Assembly (NCBI GenBank): GCA_947561395.2
Contig: OX387194.1
Span: forward strand, 17,780,048 to 17,844,047
DNA length: 64,000 nt
Direction: 5' to 3'
Origin: Buxus sempervirens
Taxonomy: Eukaryota; Streptophyta; Magnoliopsida; Buxales; Buxaceae
This document shows positions 1 through 12,626 of the stretch, one piece after another (within the stretch, counting starts at the first letter, position 1; each line of letters opens with the position of its first letter). The notes under the pieces were generated by a model. The model saw nothing but the letters and a program-made list of their open reading frames with translations. It was not told the DNA's origin and made no database searches. The translations under genes and the position numbers were made by a program.

Positions 1-539
1 GGTTTGGGTCAATTTAGAATTGGATTTGGATGATTTTAAGGCAAATGGCATACTTTTTACCGAAATTCCCGGATTTGCCTCAACTTGGTTTTAGCCACTT
101 TTACTTTGATTTCCATCTTTTGAAATACTCCAGAAGTGATATTGACATAAGAGAAGATCTAAAATCCATTTAGATCTTCATGTGAAAATATCATACATTG
201 TTCCTTTTTCAAGGCTTTTTCATGATTTTTAGCAAGCTTTCTTACTTTGTTTTTTGCATGAATATACACTTGGCAACCACTTCGTGTGGATGAATGGGGG
301 TGCCTAATACCTTCCCCCGTTCATAATCTAATCCCCTTACCCATCTCTGGATTTGATTTTCAAGTAGGATTATTTTTATCCTAGAATGTTTCTTTTGGCT
401 ATTTTTGCTTACTTTTGAATCTTTGGTGTCCATTCTCACCCCAAAATCATGAATGGTGGCGACTCTCCCACTTTTGCGTTGAGCCCGTGTGTTGACGGAG
501 GGACGATCATCTTCCGGTGATTTTTTCCCATGTCTCACA
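1..539 (+). mobile_element. 3' part of a Tat/Ogre-like Ty3/gypsy LTR, cut by the window edge
   Basis: The segment ends in TGTCTCACA. From about 241 to 539 it carries the block ending (TTGGCAACCAC, CCCCTTACCCATCTCTGG, TGGTGGCGACTCT) also found at 20500-20738 and, reversed, at 59752-60010. The sequence from 1 to 240 matches the reverse complement of about 60020-60260, so this is the same family as the minus-strand LTR near the right edge. No primer binding site follows, so it is a solo LTR or a 3' LTR. CCCCC follows, but the left flank is outside the window, so no target duplication can be tested. Confidence 0.8.
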
Positions 540-1469
540 CCCCCTCAAATAACACTAAAGTACCTCTATTTAACACTAAGGTACCCCCTAGTATGCCTTA
601 GGTACCCCCTAGGGTTTTAGTGGAATAAAAGCTTTGTTTATGGGCAGATTTGAAAGACCAAAAGTTGGGCATATAAAAGGATGCCTTAACTAAAATATCT
701 AGTGTTTTGAGAACCCTTCCTCTTATCTTGGACATATAGAACAAGAGAAGAAGTTGTGGGAGCTTGCTTGAAAGCTTTAAGAAGAAGGAGAGGAGAGCTT
801 GAAGAGAAGTTGTGCTTCTCCATTACACAAGTAAGTAGCAAACCCTTCAAAATAAAATGTATTACAAAAATTTGTATTCTCTTTCTAGGGTTTAATTTAT
901 TTGAAGAAATGATCTTGCATGTTTGTTTTTGCTTCAAAAATTCGTAGGTTTTGGTTGTATAACACTCTTGTTTTGTTTTCTATTGATCTGCTATGGGTTT
1001 GCAACCTAAATTGATCTTATTTCACATTTTGGTTTGAGTTTTGTGTTTTGAATGAGGTTTCATGTGTTAGATTTGTGTTCATGTGAGTTTGGGATGAATC
1101 TTTGTTTTGGAAGGTGTTTCTAAGTATGTTGGGATGATTTATGATCATTCCAATCATTTGGTGTTGGAAAGGATTGGAATGATTTGTATGAGTTTTGTGT
1201 AGAAAATAGCCAAAAATATTTGAAAACCCGATGTGGCGATTAATCCTGTGCCAAACCTCCCAAAAATCAGTTTTTGTTAAGGATAGGATTAGTCTCGCGA
1301 ATGTCCAAGAGCACGCGCGAACATCAGGCACTTTTTGTCCTGGAAGCGCAAATGTCCATCTTGAACGCGCGAATGTCAAGACTAATCACCCTTAGGCAAT
1401 TAATCCAGGAACTAATCATGGGTGTTGTTTTTGACAATTCTTCACCCTTTTCTTCCCCAAACCTTTCCC

Positions 1470-1775
1470 AAACAACCTAAGCCTCCTACACAGCACCCTT
1501 ATTACATGAAAGACAAATGTCCTGTGTATTTATTGCTCAATTTACTTAAGTCTTTACATGTAAGTAAGGTTTTACCCTCCATTTGGAACCATTAAAAATA
1601 CTCCCAAGAACCAATTCCCAACCAATAAAAAGTCTACTTTCCAGTTCATGCTTAAATTTCCAGTTTTCCCGATTTTCATCAAAAACCACTTTTTGAGTTT
1701 GATACCCAAATGAGTGATTCAGAAGCCCAAAAAAATTCCTGAAGATTTGTTTACTCTTCATTAGACTACAACTAG
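1470..1775. repeat. Segment homologous to the U3 region at about 4700-5010
   Basis: The two stretches share a run of matching motifs in the same order and strand: CTACACAGC, AAATGTCCT, TTTACTTAAG, TTACATGTAA, ACCCTCC(ATTTGRA), CATTAAAAATA, AATAAAA, a CTTTC(C/T)AGTTCA block and a TTCCxGTTTT block. The copy near 4.7 kb lies in a truncated Tat-type LTR. This copy may be a fragment nested in the family A LTR or an exchanged U3 piece. Confidence 0.55.
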
Positions 1776-2319
1776 AACTTGTGCCTGAAACCCCTCGTGG
1801 TTTTGTCTAGAAAAATTATATACCCAAAAGTCAACGTTTTTAACCAGACTTAGAATATTTTTTAGGTCCAAAACTTTTTATCTCGAAATCCATTGATTTT
1901 TTGTATGGTGACCTTATTGGGAATCCTAAGACTATCTCACTCATCCAAAATGTGTTTTGAAGATTTTATGACATTCGTTTTGATTGATTTGGATTTATGA
2001 AAGCGAGGTTGAGAACTCTTTTGTGATTGAATGATGAAACTGAGGCTTCTTATGGACTTGCAAAGGGGCTGAGAGCCCATGATAACCCGAAAGGCAGTGA
2101 GGCCTAGGGATTTAAAGGAAAATGAACATGAGGTTCACTTGATATGGTTTTGTACTTTAGGCAAGTGGTGCCTTTATGAGATTGGTTTTATAAAAAATTG
2201 TTTTAATGGTTTAACATTAGTTTGTATTGAGTCTAGTGGGCATAGAGATGGTTATGAATCCATGGTCAATCTAGTTAGTGTATTAGTGATGGCTTGTCGA
2301 GATAACACCTAGGCCACAT

Positions 2320-2545
2320 TCGCGTACCACCGTGTGGGATCGGTGAGGCTTTCTTGTGGGATAGTGAGCTACGACAACCAGTACCGCCATATGGGATCAG
2401 CGAGGTCTCCTTATGTGTGTGGGTGTGTGGGTGTTATGGTCGCAGTTGACTGGGTTGTCTCAACCCATACCATCGTGTGGGATCGGCGAGGTTTCCTTGT
2501 GCATGTGCTATGGTTGGATGGTTACAGTTGACTGGGTTGTTCTTG
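2320..2545 (+). repeat. Diverged tandem units inside the LTR
   Basis: Three units begin near 2328, 2383 and 2471 with CC(G/A)(T/C)CRTRTGGGATC followed by (G/A)G(T/C)GAGG. GACTGGGTTGT closes two later units at about 2449 and 2531. Unit spacing is irregular. The reading frames here are short and unrecognised, so I treat this as non-coding repeat. Confidence 0.5.
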
Positions 2546-3358
2546 CCTGCCCATGCGTAAGTGCTCCACTTATGGCGAGGACCGTGCACGGCTTCTACCT
2601 TCGAGGCATGAGGTGGCAAATCGGCTAGGGGTGGTTATCTCGATTTACAGACACATTAACACACGAGTCCGACCAAGACATGCTTACACTATTTGATTGT
2701 ATTTGTTGATTTGATTTCATGGGTTATCCGATTGAGTTGTTTTAGTTTACATTAGGTACTATATATTTGTGAACATTATCATGATATTATAAAATTGCAT
2801 AAATTGTTTCTATCCATGCATGTTTGCTGCTTACTGGAACTTTAGGTCTCACTCGTGTTTTGTTTTACCGGATTTGTTTTCAGATTCGCTTGTTTAGCCA
2901 CGTACTGGGGCAGACATTGAAGGTGAGCTTGAGTACAGGCTAGAGGACTACTACCACCCATAGTAGGATTCTCTTTATGATGTTGTATTCTATTCTGGGG
3001 ATTTGTAAATGGGATGTAGATAATCATTTTGGACTTAAACTCTTGGAAGATACCTTTTGTATATGTCTATATATATTGAGAGGGATTTCGTGAGCATTTA
3101 GTTGCCTTAGTTGTAAATGTGTATACACAGATATCATATCTTTTGGAGTTGTTATACAAGCGATCTTTTGTTGGATGAAAAATTTTTATTCCATGCTTCT
3201 TTAGTTATGCACTCTGATGATTACATTGTAATTGCCCAGGTAATTGTGTTTATCAAGTTCTATTGGGCCCATAAGTAGGTCTCAGGGACGGGTCGGTGCC
3301 GTGATAGGGCAAACCCAGATCTGGAGTGCTACACTATGGCAGTGTCACTCTGATAGAT

Positions 3359-3877
3359 TGTTGAAACAAACAAATGAAGAAGAAGAAGATGCAATAGCAA
3401 GAGGGTTTCTGTTCGAGAGCAGAAGATGCTCTAAACCCTCGATTTTTCCCCTTTTTAAAACAAGGAAGAGAAAAGATGAATCGTTTTCTCTTCATAACGT
3501 TAAAATGTTAATAAACATTAAAAAAGTTAATAAACTTAATGGTAAAAAATTAGATTAAGTAAATGAAAAACAAAAACTAAGGTAAGAAAAATTATCACAA
3601 ATTAAAGGGAAATGAAAAATTATCACACACACACGCTCGCTTGCCTCACCACACCCGACCAACCAGACCGGTGGTGGCGCGCGCGTGAATTAAAGGCACC
3701 CCAGCTCAACAACAACATATAATATCTCACTTTAGGGGTTGCACCCCTTTAGGGCTCACTATTCTTAATAAACACAAGGAAGTTTTGTTAAATTTGCAAT
3801 GTGAGACTATTGTTCCCACATAAGACAAATACAAGGAGACACAATTTTGAGCCCTTTAAAAACAACAAAACACAACA
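3359..3877 (-). mobile_element. Candidate Ty1/copia LTR with TGTTG...CAACA ends
   Basis: A 519-bp block begins TGTTGAAACA and ends AACACAACA on the plus strand, the terminal form common in copia LTRs. Immediately to its left, read on the minus strand, is ATCTATCAGAGTG, which resembles a primer site for initiator tRNA-Met (usual form TGGTATCAGAGC). A copia integrase fragment in minus orientation lies just to its right. Both neighbours fit a minus-strand copia element, but their arrangement around a single LTR implies rearrangement. No target duplication was found. Confidence 0.45.
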
Positions 3878-3942
3878 GAGCTCCTAACCTAAGGCTCTAC
3901 TGTAGGATGCTCCCCCTGCTCAACACTCTCAAGCAGAGTAGA

Positions 3943-4356
3943 CTACTCTCCCTGCTCAAATACATCATCCTCATCAACAACTGGCTCATCTCCATCTTTA
4001 GTTTGCATCTCTTCCCCATCTGTGGCACTATGTGGAGATATAAAGATTGGTGTAAGGTCAAGAACACCTTCAACTTCTTGTCTTGGCTTCTCAACTTTCT
4101 CAAAGTTTGCCAAGGTCTGGTCTTCATGTAAAACCACATCTCTACTTCTGATGATTTTCTTCTTTTCTGGATCCCATAGCTTGTAGCCAAATTCTACATT
4201 TCCATAGCCAATAAATATGCAAGGAATGGCTTTATCATCAAGCTTTGTACTCTGTTCCTTAGGCACATGTGTAAATGCCTTGCACCCAAACACCTTCAAG
4301 TGAGAATAGGAAACATCCTTCCCTTTCCATACTTTCTCTGGAGTGTGAAAATCCAA
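3943..4356 (-). pseudogene. Ty1/copia polyprotein fragment, end of integrase
   Basis: The open frame shows the copia integrase C-terminal signature: H-T-P-E-K-V-W near its start, H-L-K-V-F-G-C-K-A-F, a D-D-K-A-I-P-C-I-F-I-G-Y motif and G-Y-K-L-W-D-P, then an acidic low-complexity tail. In a complete element this leads into reverse transcriptase, but here it stops and LTR-like sequence follows. Upstream it is cut abruptly near 4352, where sequence changes to a Tat-type LTR. It is a fragment of a dead element. The copia assignment is firm. Confidence 0.85.
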
Positions 4357-5289
4357 AGGAACTCACCTTGAATGCTTGAGAACTTGAGTGGAGAATTGGG
4401 CAGAGGTTCCCTTTTTTTTCAAGAGCTCTCAATCTTCAGAATTCCAGCCCTTTGCTAGAGGAGAAACCCTCTATTTATAGGCAAGAGCGAAGGCACGGAT
4501 ATCCCAAGGGTAGACACAAAAGTGTGTCTAGATCCTTCCAATTCAAGTCTAAGGCATGAATTGAGGGAATTTGGTTATACATAATCAAATATATGTATAA
4601 CCAAATAAATTTTCGGTTATAAATAAAAAATTCATGACCGAAATTTAATTTTGGTTAAATAAAATTGAGTTTAACCGAACTAAGTTTTTGGTTCAGGATA
4701 AAAATGACTGTCTACACAGCTTCTATATAGCCCTGACCCTTACCTGCACAGGCAATACTTATTTACATGTAATATTGTTTAAGTAAATGTCCTCGTATTT
4801 TTTAATCTCCATTTACTTAAGATATTACATGTAAATAAGCAAACCCCTCCCTCCTCCATTTGAATCCATTAAAAATAGTTTCAAACTCAAATTCCAAGTG
4901 AATAAAAGTAAACTTTCTAGTTCAAGGCTAAATTCCGGTTTTTCAGGTTCGGTAAAAAAATTCAACATGTTAATACTAAAGTATTTGTCAAGATTTAAAG
5001 GCTCAAAAAATTCATTTGTGCAATAACATTGCTAAAAACATAATTACCGGGAAAAATTATCTTGAAATCTTGCCTTAAAAAATATTTCATTTTTTGGGTC
5101 AAAAGTCAACAAAATTCAACCGGAAAAGTTTGACTTTGCGAAAAAGATTGAATATGGGCCTTTTCCTTTATGGTTTTGGATTCAAATGGGTTAAGGATCT
5201 CAAAGCCAATTCTAAGAATTGAAAATTTCAATAAGATATTTCTTTTCATGAAGATTTATCAAAAATCGTGCAATTTTGGGGTGTCTATA
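4357..5289 (-). mobile_element. Truncated Tat/Ogre-like LTR (U3 and R)
   Basis: Read on the minus strand this runs from a TGTCTA terminal motif near 5289 (compare TGTAGACACCCC at 62230) through U3 and a TATA box at 4472-4479 to a splice donor AAG/GTGAGT at 4366. The paired statement 'TATA box, short exon, donor about 100 nt later' holds in all Tat-type LTRs here. The R-U5 half is missing because the sequence breaks into copia coding DNA near 4352. The left terminus is therefore a rearrangement junction, not an LTR end. Confidence 0.65.
4758..4839. repeat. Long hairpin in LTR U3
   Basis: An arm of about 32 nt (CTTATTTACATGTAATATTG and onward) pairs with a reverse-complement arm at 4810-4839 ending ACATGTAAATAAG, with a few mismatches and a loop of about 20 nt. 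It lies about 280 bp upstream of the minus-strand TATA box at 4472-4479. Confidence 0.8.
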
Positions 5290-5663
5290 GTGGCATACAA
5301 AAATCTCGTGCATTTTGCCATGTGGTAGCTGCAACATGTAAAAATTTATAAAAATGCCATCGAGACTATTTCGGCCATATCTTTTTTATCCGGACTCCAA
5401 TTCATGCATAGTCATTGGCTTTGTAATCCTCTTGAATCCCTCCTTTCAATGGTGATGAAATTTATGACCAAATCAGCTTATTTTTAAATCACATTTTTGG
5501 CTCTTATGTCTGCCAGATTATGACTCTCAGCTTAGTAAGTTTTGATGTTGAAAATTTTGGTGCTTAAAGTAAGAATAATTTCGTTTAATTAACCCTTAAA
5601 GAAGTCAATTAAAATATTATATCAAATATCATTAGTTTGCCATCTCCTATCAATTATTTGTCA
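5290..5663. other. Unassigned AT-rich sequence
   Basis: I see no coding frame, terminal repeat or RNA gene. It lies between a truncated LTR and the GTACA target duplication of the next solo LTR, and probably continues at 8814. Confidence 0.5.
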
Positions 5664-5668
5664 GTACA

Positions 5669-8600
5669 TGTAACGCCCCGGTTCCAAGTCAATATTTCCC
5701 GACCCGAGGATTTATTAAATGTGGCCAAAGCAACTAAAATATAGAATAATTTAAAACTTATACTAAATTCATTATCAGAGTAAAATGCGGAAACATGAAA
5801 TAAAGTTAATTAATAATTAAGGTTTAACATCTACAGTTCTTCTCAAGCTCATAAACTACTTTACAACAAAAAATACTACCCCTTTTACAAACTAGCCCAA
5901 AGCTTGTTGTCCTCACCAAGAGTACCTGAAAATTGGGGAAAACTGGAGTGAGAATAAATCTCAACAAGTAGCAATGTGCATGAGGTAAAACAGTCCATAA
6001 TTTTCACAAAATAAGTCATGAGGTGAACGATAAAACAAAATCACGATAACTATATTCTAAGCAATCATCAAACCAAACCAAACATGTGTGACATGACAAG
6101 ACTCATGATCTGAAACCATTTAATAAGGTATTCCTGCCCCCATTGTCGCCAACTCACGGTTTACTTGATAATGGAACCGAGAAAAACACGGTTCATCCAT
6201 TCCTCCGTCAACCATCAATGTGGATCACCCCCGAAATACACGGATAGGCTGGCACGTACAATCCAATTAACTGCAAATAAGTAACCCAGGGAATACCAAT
6301 CTAATCATAGATATATGGATTCTCAACAAACACGGCTAATACTAGTGCATGTGCAAGTCACAAATGAACTACAAGCACGGCCAAAATATAGCTCTCATGT
6401 GCGAGTCACAAGTAAACTAAAACATGACCAATATAAAGCTCGTGTAAGCTGATGTCTCATTAAAGCACACGATGGTAACCCAAAATAAACCAATACCGAA
6501 CAAACTCGGCTAAGACCAGGTCGAGATAACACGATGGTCTGGATTGCTGCCTTCGTCGAAAAACACGACGAAATGCATACTAGGGAAAAACTAACAGGTA
6601 TAACTTACCAGACAATTTCATTTCACTTCCTAGCTAAGCTATGGATCCATACTAAGCACTGCCCGCTAGACACAACTCACAATAAAAAACATTTAATAAC
6701 TTGATAATGCATAAATCAAGAACAAACCCCCCATACGAGGAGACATAAACATGTCAATAAGAAACCCCATACGAGGAGCACCAACGTGTCGAATAATGTG
6801 TCCACAATCATCACCAAAATCTTGGTTGCAAACCAACAGATATTTAAAATAACCAAAATCAGGTCTTAAACAGAGTTCCAAGTCTTTAAAACAAGATAAG
6901 TATGAAACCATGTCATCTTTACCAAAATATGTCAAATTCTTTGATTAATTATTAAACTGTACTTTTATTAGTGTGAACACTCCTAATTTACCCATATGGA
7001 AGTGTTAGGTTATTGGTCAAATCAGTATTTTATGATTTACTAAGATTCATCCCCTAGTTGGTTATTATTCTAGATATTCACTAAAGAATACCCAGAGTTC
7101 TCCTTTTAAGAACCTAAGGTGTCAAAATTTATTATCTTTGATTTTTAACTCTTACAAAGGTAAATCTAGGTCTGTGGTGAAGTTTAGGAATAGGTGGAAC
7201 TGCCCAAAATTAAATCTAAATAGGTTGTGAGCTCTTTCTACTCATAACCTCTCCAAAAATTTATTCTTTACAATCATCGTCCCAAATTACTATCCTTTAA
7301 TCCAAATTTAATTCTGTCACTTCCTACATCTCACATTACCCTAATTGCAAGTGTTACAACTTTAAAATTTCAAGAAAAATCATTAAAAATGGATTTGAGC
7401 TCGAATATCAAAAATCTGGAAATTCTGACAGAAGTCGCTTGAATGGGCGCTCGAGCGGTCTATCGGGCATTCTATACTGGTAAGTTCCTTCTTCTACCGT
7501 TCGTAATGTCGCTCGAGCAGTCTATCAGGCATTAAAGAATTGGATTCTGTTAAAAATACACAGGCGGGGCGCCTGTGTTGGCGCTCAAGCGATTTTTCAA
7601 GCACTCGGCCAAATTTCTTAGTTTTTTCTAAGTTTTACATATTTCCGAAATATCTAAATTTTCTATAGTTTTAATTTGTCTCTAAACATGTGAACTATAT
7701 TCTAAACTACTTCTGAGACAACCCTAATCTAATCCCATTAACTATAAATTTATCTAGGTTTTTCTTTCTAAATTTAATCTCTCATGATTAATACTTTTCT
7801 AGGTTCTTAAAGAAGGTACAAAGCAAAAATCAAGTTTGTAAATCACCCAACTCTTCAAACGAAATTGAAATCAGATTAAACTATGATTAGACATCTGAAT
7901 CACATGAAAATCATGCAGGTTCTCCAATTTCAAAGAGGTTTGCTACTTGCCTCATTGTATGAAGTCAGATCTGCCGAAAATCCCTAACTGTGCACCCATT
8001 TTCTGAGCTCGATCACACCCCTTTAGACTTCTTCAAATCCAATCTCCACCGTTCAGATTGAAGTCCCTCATGTGTAAATCAAAACCTCAAAATTTCAGGT
8101 CGATCCAACGGCTGGATCTCTCTAGATTTCCATTCGAACTTGGCTGGTTGACCATCTGCATCACAACTTCTTCCTAAAACTCTCTTTTCTTTTCTCTCTT
8201 CTTTCCCCTATTTTCTCTAGACCTAGGCACGAATTTCCCTTCTCTTTTTCCTTCATTTTAGTCTATTTCCAAAACCCTAAACTCCTCTAAACTTCTCTTT
8301 TTATAGTCTAACCATTCAGCAACCCTAATTAGGTTAGCCTTTCTTTAATTTCTAAAACTATTTCTTCATTTACTCCTCTTCCCAATTATTTCCTTTAAAC
8401 TCTCCTTTAAAGAGTTTTCTAATTAATTTTGTACTAATTCTCATCCTTAAATTTTAATTTTAATTAGACACTTGTTATTCTCCCATATTACCAATATTAA
8501 GGACCCTAAATAATATAATTACCAGTAGGTCCTCATTCCTTCTCTCAAACCTTAAATTCACTATTTTAAATTCAACTAAACTAAAATTTAATCTAGTTTA

Positions 8601-8808
8601 GTTTATTAGCTTAATAATTAATTATTTTATCCCTTTAATGAATTTAACAAATTGGAAATGACCAAATTGCCCTTCTCCTTAATTTCCTTACTTAACCTTT
8701 AAATTTCTTCTCGATTCTTCAACTATTATTACTCTTAGTATTTTCTCTAATTTATTCCTTAATTAATTAATTATTTATTTTATTTTTAGGAAAATCCAGG
8801 GTTTTACA
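5669..8808 (-). mobile_element. Solo LTR, gypsy family A, TSD GTACA
   Basis: The block begins TGTAACGCCCCGG and ends GGGTTTTACA on the plus strand. It is flanked on both sides by GTACA (5664-5668 and 8809-8813), a perfect 5-bp target duplication. It has no coding capacity, so it is a 3140-bp solo LTR. The minus orientation follows from the TATA box at 8298-8305, the splice-donor-like GCAAGTAGCA at 7950 and the TTTTCAG acceptor at about 5936, all on the minus strand. A CpG-rich inverted-repeat cluster lies at about 7435-7600. It sits about 950 bp downstream of the methyltransferase gene. Confidence 0.92.
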
Positions 8809-8813
8809 GTACA

Positions 8814-9759
8814 TACCCTTGTAAGCAATAACATCGATTAAATATCGATATAAAATAACATCCATGCCTTTAGCTAATAAGATTAAGAGTTGTTCATTAA
8901 GATGATATGTTGAAGCCATTAATTGCAGAAGATTTCGGCCGGTATATAAATTTGGTTTGGATTCATTTAACATGAACCAAAATGATGAAGAATGATCAAC
9001 CCAAAAGTTATTACACCTATAAGGAAGCCAACTTTGGTAAGAAGTCAAGGTTGAGTTCAGTCTAATTAATCTAATTTCTAATTTAGACAAGGCATAGGAT
9101 GTTACAAATCAAATTAATACAATTACAAAATAACGAAATGCTTTATCCCTAGTAGTTTTAGTTAGTAATACTAGTGGATGGCACGTGCATACTATACATG
9201 CTTGTAAGTGCATGCATGTAATGTGTTATATGTATTGAAATTATGTCCTATCAAACTATTTTATTATGTTAATTAAGACTTTTTGGCACTAATTGAGCTA
9301 AGCTTATATTAAGAATATTATGATCATTCATATTACCTAATTGGGCTAGGAAAGATGGAAGGTTGTTCAATGCATATTGCCTACATGAGAAGTATTTTTA
9401 TAGAAAATTTGCTGAGTATTTTTCTAGAAAGATCATCATGAAAAATAGAAAAAAAAATTAAAGGACAAATACAGATTATATTTCCAAGCCTATGTATGCA
9501 TGAACATTGGAACTTCTTGTCACCTAACATTTATTATTCAAGTCACTAATATATAGTAAAGGGAAAAATTAAAATTTTGTTTATTATCCATGTCTACATA
9601 CATGCATGCATAGAGGCTACAACTTCTTCCTAATTAACAACACAATGGTTAAAAGGAAAAATATTGAAGCACATACTTTATTTTACAAGTCCATACACAC
9701 TAGTATGGAAATTGCAACTTCTTGTTGATCAAAATAAACACATAACAAAGGAAAGGGCT
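8814..9759. other. AT-rich intergenic sequence downstream of the methyltransferase
   Basis: A minus-strand open frame at 8767-9090 has a faint ankyrin-like rhythm (G-R-N-L-L-Q-L-M, then L-L-I-L-L-A-K-G-M-D), but it crosses the solo LTR boundary and is not convincing. The rest is AT-rich with no recognised feature. Confidence 0.45.
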
Positions 9760-12547
9760 CTAATTCATAAAGCCATGTAATTTCTTCTTCATCAGAACAT
9801 GAGAACTCATCCATTCTTCACCATTGTTGTATCCAAATGTTTCTGCTGTCATAATACCGTAGAACCTCCAATACTTAGTCATTTTTCTAGCATCTTCCTT
9901 CTTGCCAGAGAATGTTCCAAGAGCAGTATCCGCATGAGCGTCCAGTCTCTTAAGCCACTCAATGCTGTAAGATATTTTAGTAATTAGAATAATGTTATTA
10001 TTAACCAAGAACCAAGAAAAGAGATGAATAATATAAAGTAATATTCATGTTCTCTCTCACCAAGTACGCTGATAATTTTTCCCACTCAAAGTCCAATGGT
10101 TCACAACAGACAAGTCATCCTGTCAAGCAAAAGAAAAATTCCAAGATGAAGTTAAGGACCTTTATTTCCTTTAACCACCCCTTAAAAAGTGATGGAATGA
10201 ACATTTTGAACTTATAATGCAATATTAAGTACTTAGAATTGGGTATCTCACCTGAAAATACAGTAGCAAGTTGGCTGAAGGTACAAGTAAGGTTCCAGGA
10301 GGGAACATACATTCAAGGTGCCAATCATCTCCTTGAATCTGCTATAGCATAATTTTTTGGGAAAGCTTAAATATTATCTTTTCGATAATAATAACATTCA
10401 ACATAAGAAGGAAATTAACATGAAATTAAAAGAAAAAAATTAGGTGGAAATGTTAGCAGGAATTTGGATTAATTATTGCATAAATAACTTAGCGCACCTC
10501 GCCATTATTAGCAAATGTTTTATGACAGATATGTTGCACGAAAAGAAGCCCATCATTTGTCATCCATTTTGATATCCTTCTTAGAAGCAATTCATAGTTC
10601 TTCATATGCTGAAAAAAAAAAAAGAAAAGAAAAAAGAAAAAAAGAAGAAGAAGAAAATAGATGGTTTTGACTCCTTTCACTCTTAGATGTAATGCATTAA
10701 TTCCATTAGAGAGAAGAGGCACAAATGTACCTCAAGAACCTCGACAACGAATACTCGATCGAAAGTATTGTCCATTTCATGTGTTGAAATATCTGCTAAT
10801 ATAGCCTTTACATTTGACAAATTAAGAAGCCTGAAAGATTTTCAAAATCAATTATTAAATAACAAAGACTATAATGTATTTTAATATCTTTTAAACGAAA
10901 ATCAACATGTTTAGTTCAAGCTAATAAAAAAAAATAATCATACAAATGAAACAGACTTACTTGCTTCTTTGTTCCACGAACTCCTTTTGCGTGATCGAAT
11001 TCGTAATCGCTGTAACATGACAATTTTTGTATTTTTGAGCAATATATATTGTCACAGCTCCCCATCCACAACCAAGGTCAAGAATATGCTGACCATCTTT
11101 TAATTGTGCCCTCTCACAATATAGATCCATCATTGCTATCTCTGCTTCATCTATTGTCATTGATTCATCTTTGAAATAACAGCAGCTGTAAATATTAATT
11201 GAATATACAATAGGTGAAAATTAGGTAAAATCTCATATTTTATCTAATGTAAACCCCCTAAAAAAAAGGATGAGATTAGCTCATCTATACTATCATATAA
11301 AGCCAACCCCATTTTTGCCTGACATTTTATACCCAAAATGTCCTATAATGTTTTCCCAATTTCCTTCAATACCAAGGTTTGTTACTGCCACATATACGAG
11401 TATTATAACTAATTTCCTGCATAACATAGCATTCCCAAAAGGCCCTTCTTTGTTTCTAATTCTTTTGCCACACACATAGCGCTTGCATTCCCCTAGTACT
11501 AATTAAAAAGCCAAACCCATGTTATGTCCTGCTGACTTGAAGGTGAAAATTATGCTTTTGCTTCTTTTGGATTAGTATTGGCCAATAGTGTTTTACATTC
11601 AAAACCTTTTCCATCAATGGGTCCTAACAAAAGTTCATAAAATTTTTGTGATTGAGACTTGGTAAATTAGATTGAAAGATAAACCAATTTACTGCAGGTG
11701 TGAGCAAGTTGGCTTCCGTAAATAAGCTACAATTAATATATATGTACAAAAATATGTTAGGAGAGAGCTTGATGCTATTTAAGTTCCCCAATTATATGGT
11801 TCTGGAGTATCATAGCTTTGGATTTTAGCCAACAAAATGGCTTCAGGAACCCATCAACTTGTTCCCACAATTCTAGCATCTGCCACAAACATCTGAGAAA
11901 TCTTAAAAGGGACAGAAGAGTTATCACAGTATCAATATATAAGAAAGAAAATGATGAACAGAATTTGAATAAATTTTTTTTTCTTTTTTTTTGGTAGAAC
12001 AGAATTTTAATAAATGAATCAACAGGATATGATGGAGATAAGAAACGATCAAAAGAATTAACCTGTCTTTTAAAGTACTCCCAAACACACTTTTCATCAA
12101 GGACATGGGCATATCATATGTATGTGAATTCAGGGAATCCACCTCACATGCGATGTCCATCTGCCGAAGAGCTGCATGGTGAATCCATTAATTCAGTGAA
12201 AATTTGTGAAACCATTGCTTCTACTTCCAACCCAGTAAAAATGAAGTTAATAACAGCCCCAAATATGTGATCTATCAGTAGGTCTTTGAAAGACTTGTCT
12301 CTCTATTTAGGGAAATTCTTTTGCCACCTGGCAATTATGGCTCTAAACTGCGTAAAGTTGAGAGAGAGAGAGAGAGAGTACTTTTCACCAGTTTGAGCAG
12401 CTCAGCTAGTTGTTGGGCGTGGGTTGGCTTATAAGCAACACGGAGACGTTTTGCACACTGATTCCTGAGAATCCGTCGGAGCTCATCGTCAGGAACGAGC
12501 CCCTTCTGCATGAGATCGTTCACCATGTTTTTTTGCTCGGCATCCAT
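9760..12547 (-). CDS. Coclaurine N-methyltransferase-like SAM-dependent N-methyltransferase, eight exons
   Basis: Exons (minus strand): 12547-12382, 12171-12063, 11185-10961, 10830-10731, 10608-10498, 10338-10252, 10119-10061, 9964-9760. All seven introns are GT-AG and phases join without a stop, giving 353 residues (family about 350-361). The ATG at 12547 starts a family-like N-terminus; the in-frame ATG at 12649 overlaps the TATA box and was rejected. Motif I ([10 protein letters not shown], residues 126-135) binds S-adenosylmethionine. E197, E200 and H201 in the E-V-L-E-H-M-K-N-Y stretch match the catalytic Glu/Glu/His reported for Coptis CNMT. The C-terminus keeps F-G-Y-N-N-G-E-E-W. The family is cytosolic and methylates the nitrogen of coclaurine, tetrahydroprotoberberine, pavine or similar amines. 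The exact substrate cannot be read from sequence. No other alkaloid gene is in the window. Divergent positions: C at 286 and the short lysine-rich tail. Confidence 0.9.
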
Positions 12548-12626
12548 GGCGTCAAGTGTGTCAAAAAAACAGAGAGACAAACAGAGAAAAGCAGGACGCG
12601 GTGCAGCGAACGGTGATTCCTCTGAA

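Larger units (their letters stand above)
540..3333 (+). mobile_element. Probable family A gypsy LTR (left limit uncertain)
   Basis: This stretch has the layout of the family A LTRs defined elsewhere in the window. A TATA box is at 673-680, a splice donor GTAAGTAGCA at 831, a CpG-rich palindrome cluster at 1289-1380, and a TTTTCAG acceptor at 2882-2883 followed by a short reading frame ending E-D-Y-Y-H-P-stop at 2943-2963. The right end GTGCTACA at 3333 resembles a family A terminus. The left end is not visible as TGTAA and may have been interrupted by the LTR at 1-539. No target duplication was found and no gene is present. Confidence 0.5.

Noticed and set aside
8767-9090. Possible ankyrin-repeat gene fragment
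   Set aside because: The pattern is weak and the frame runs across a solo LTR boundary.
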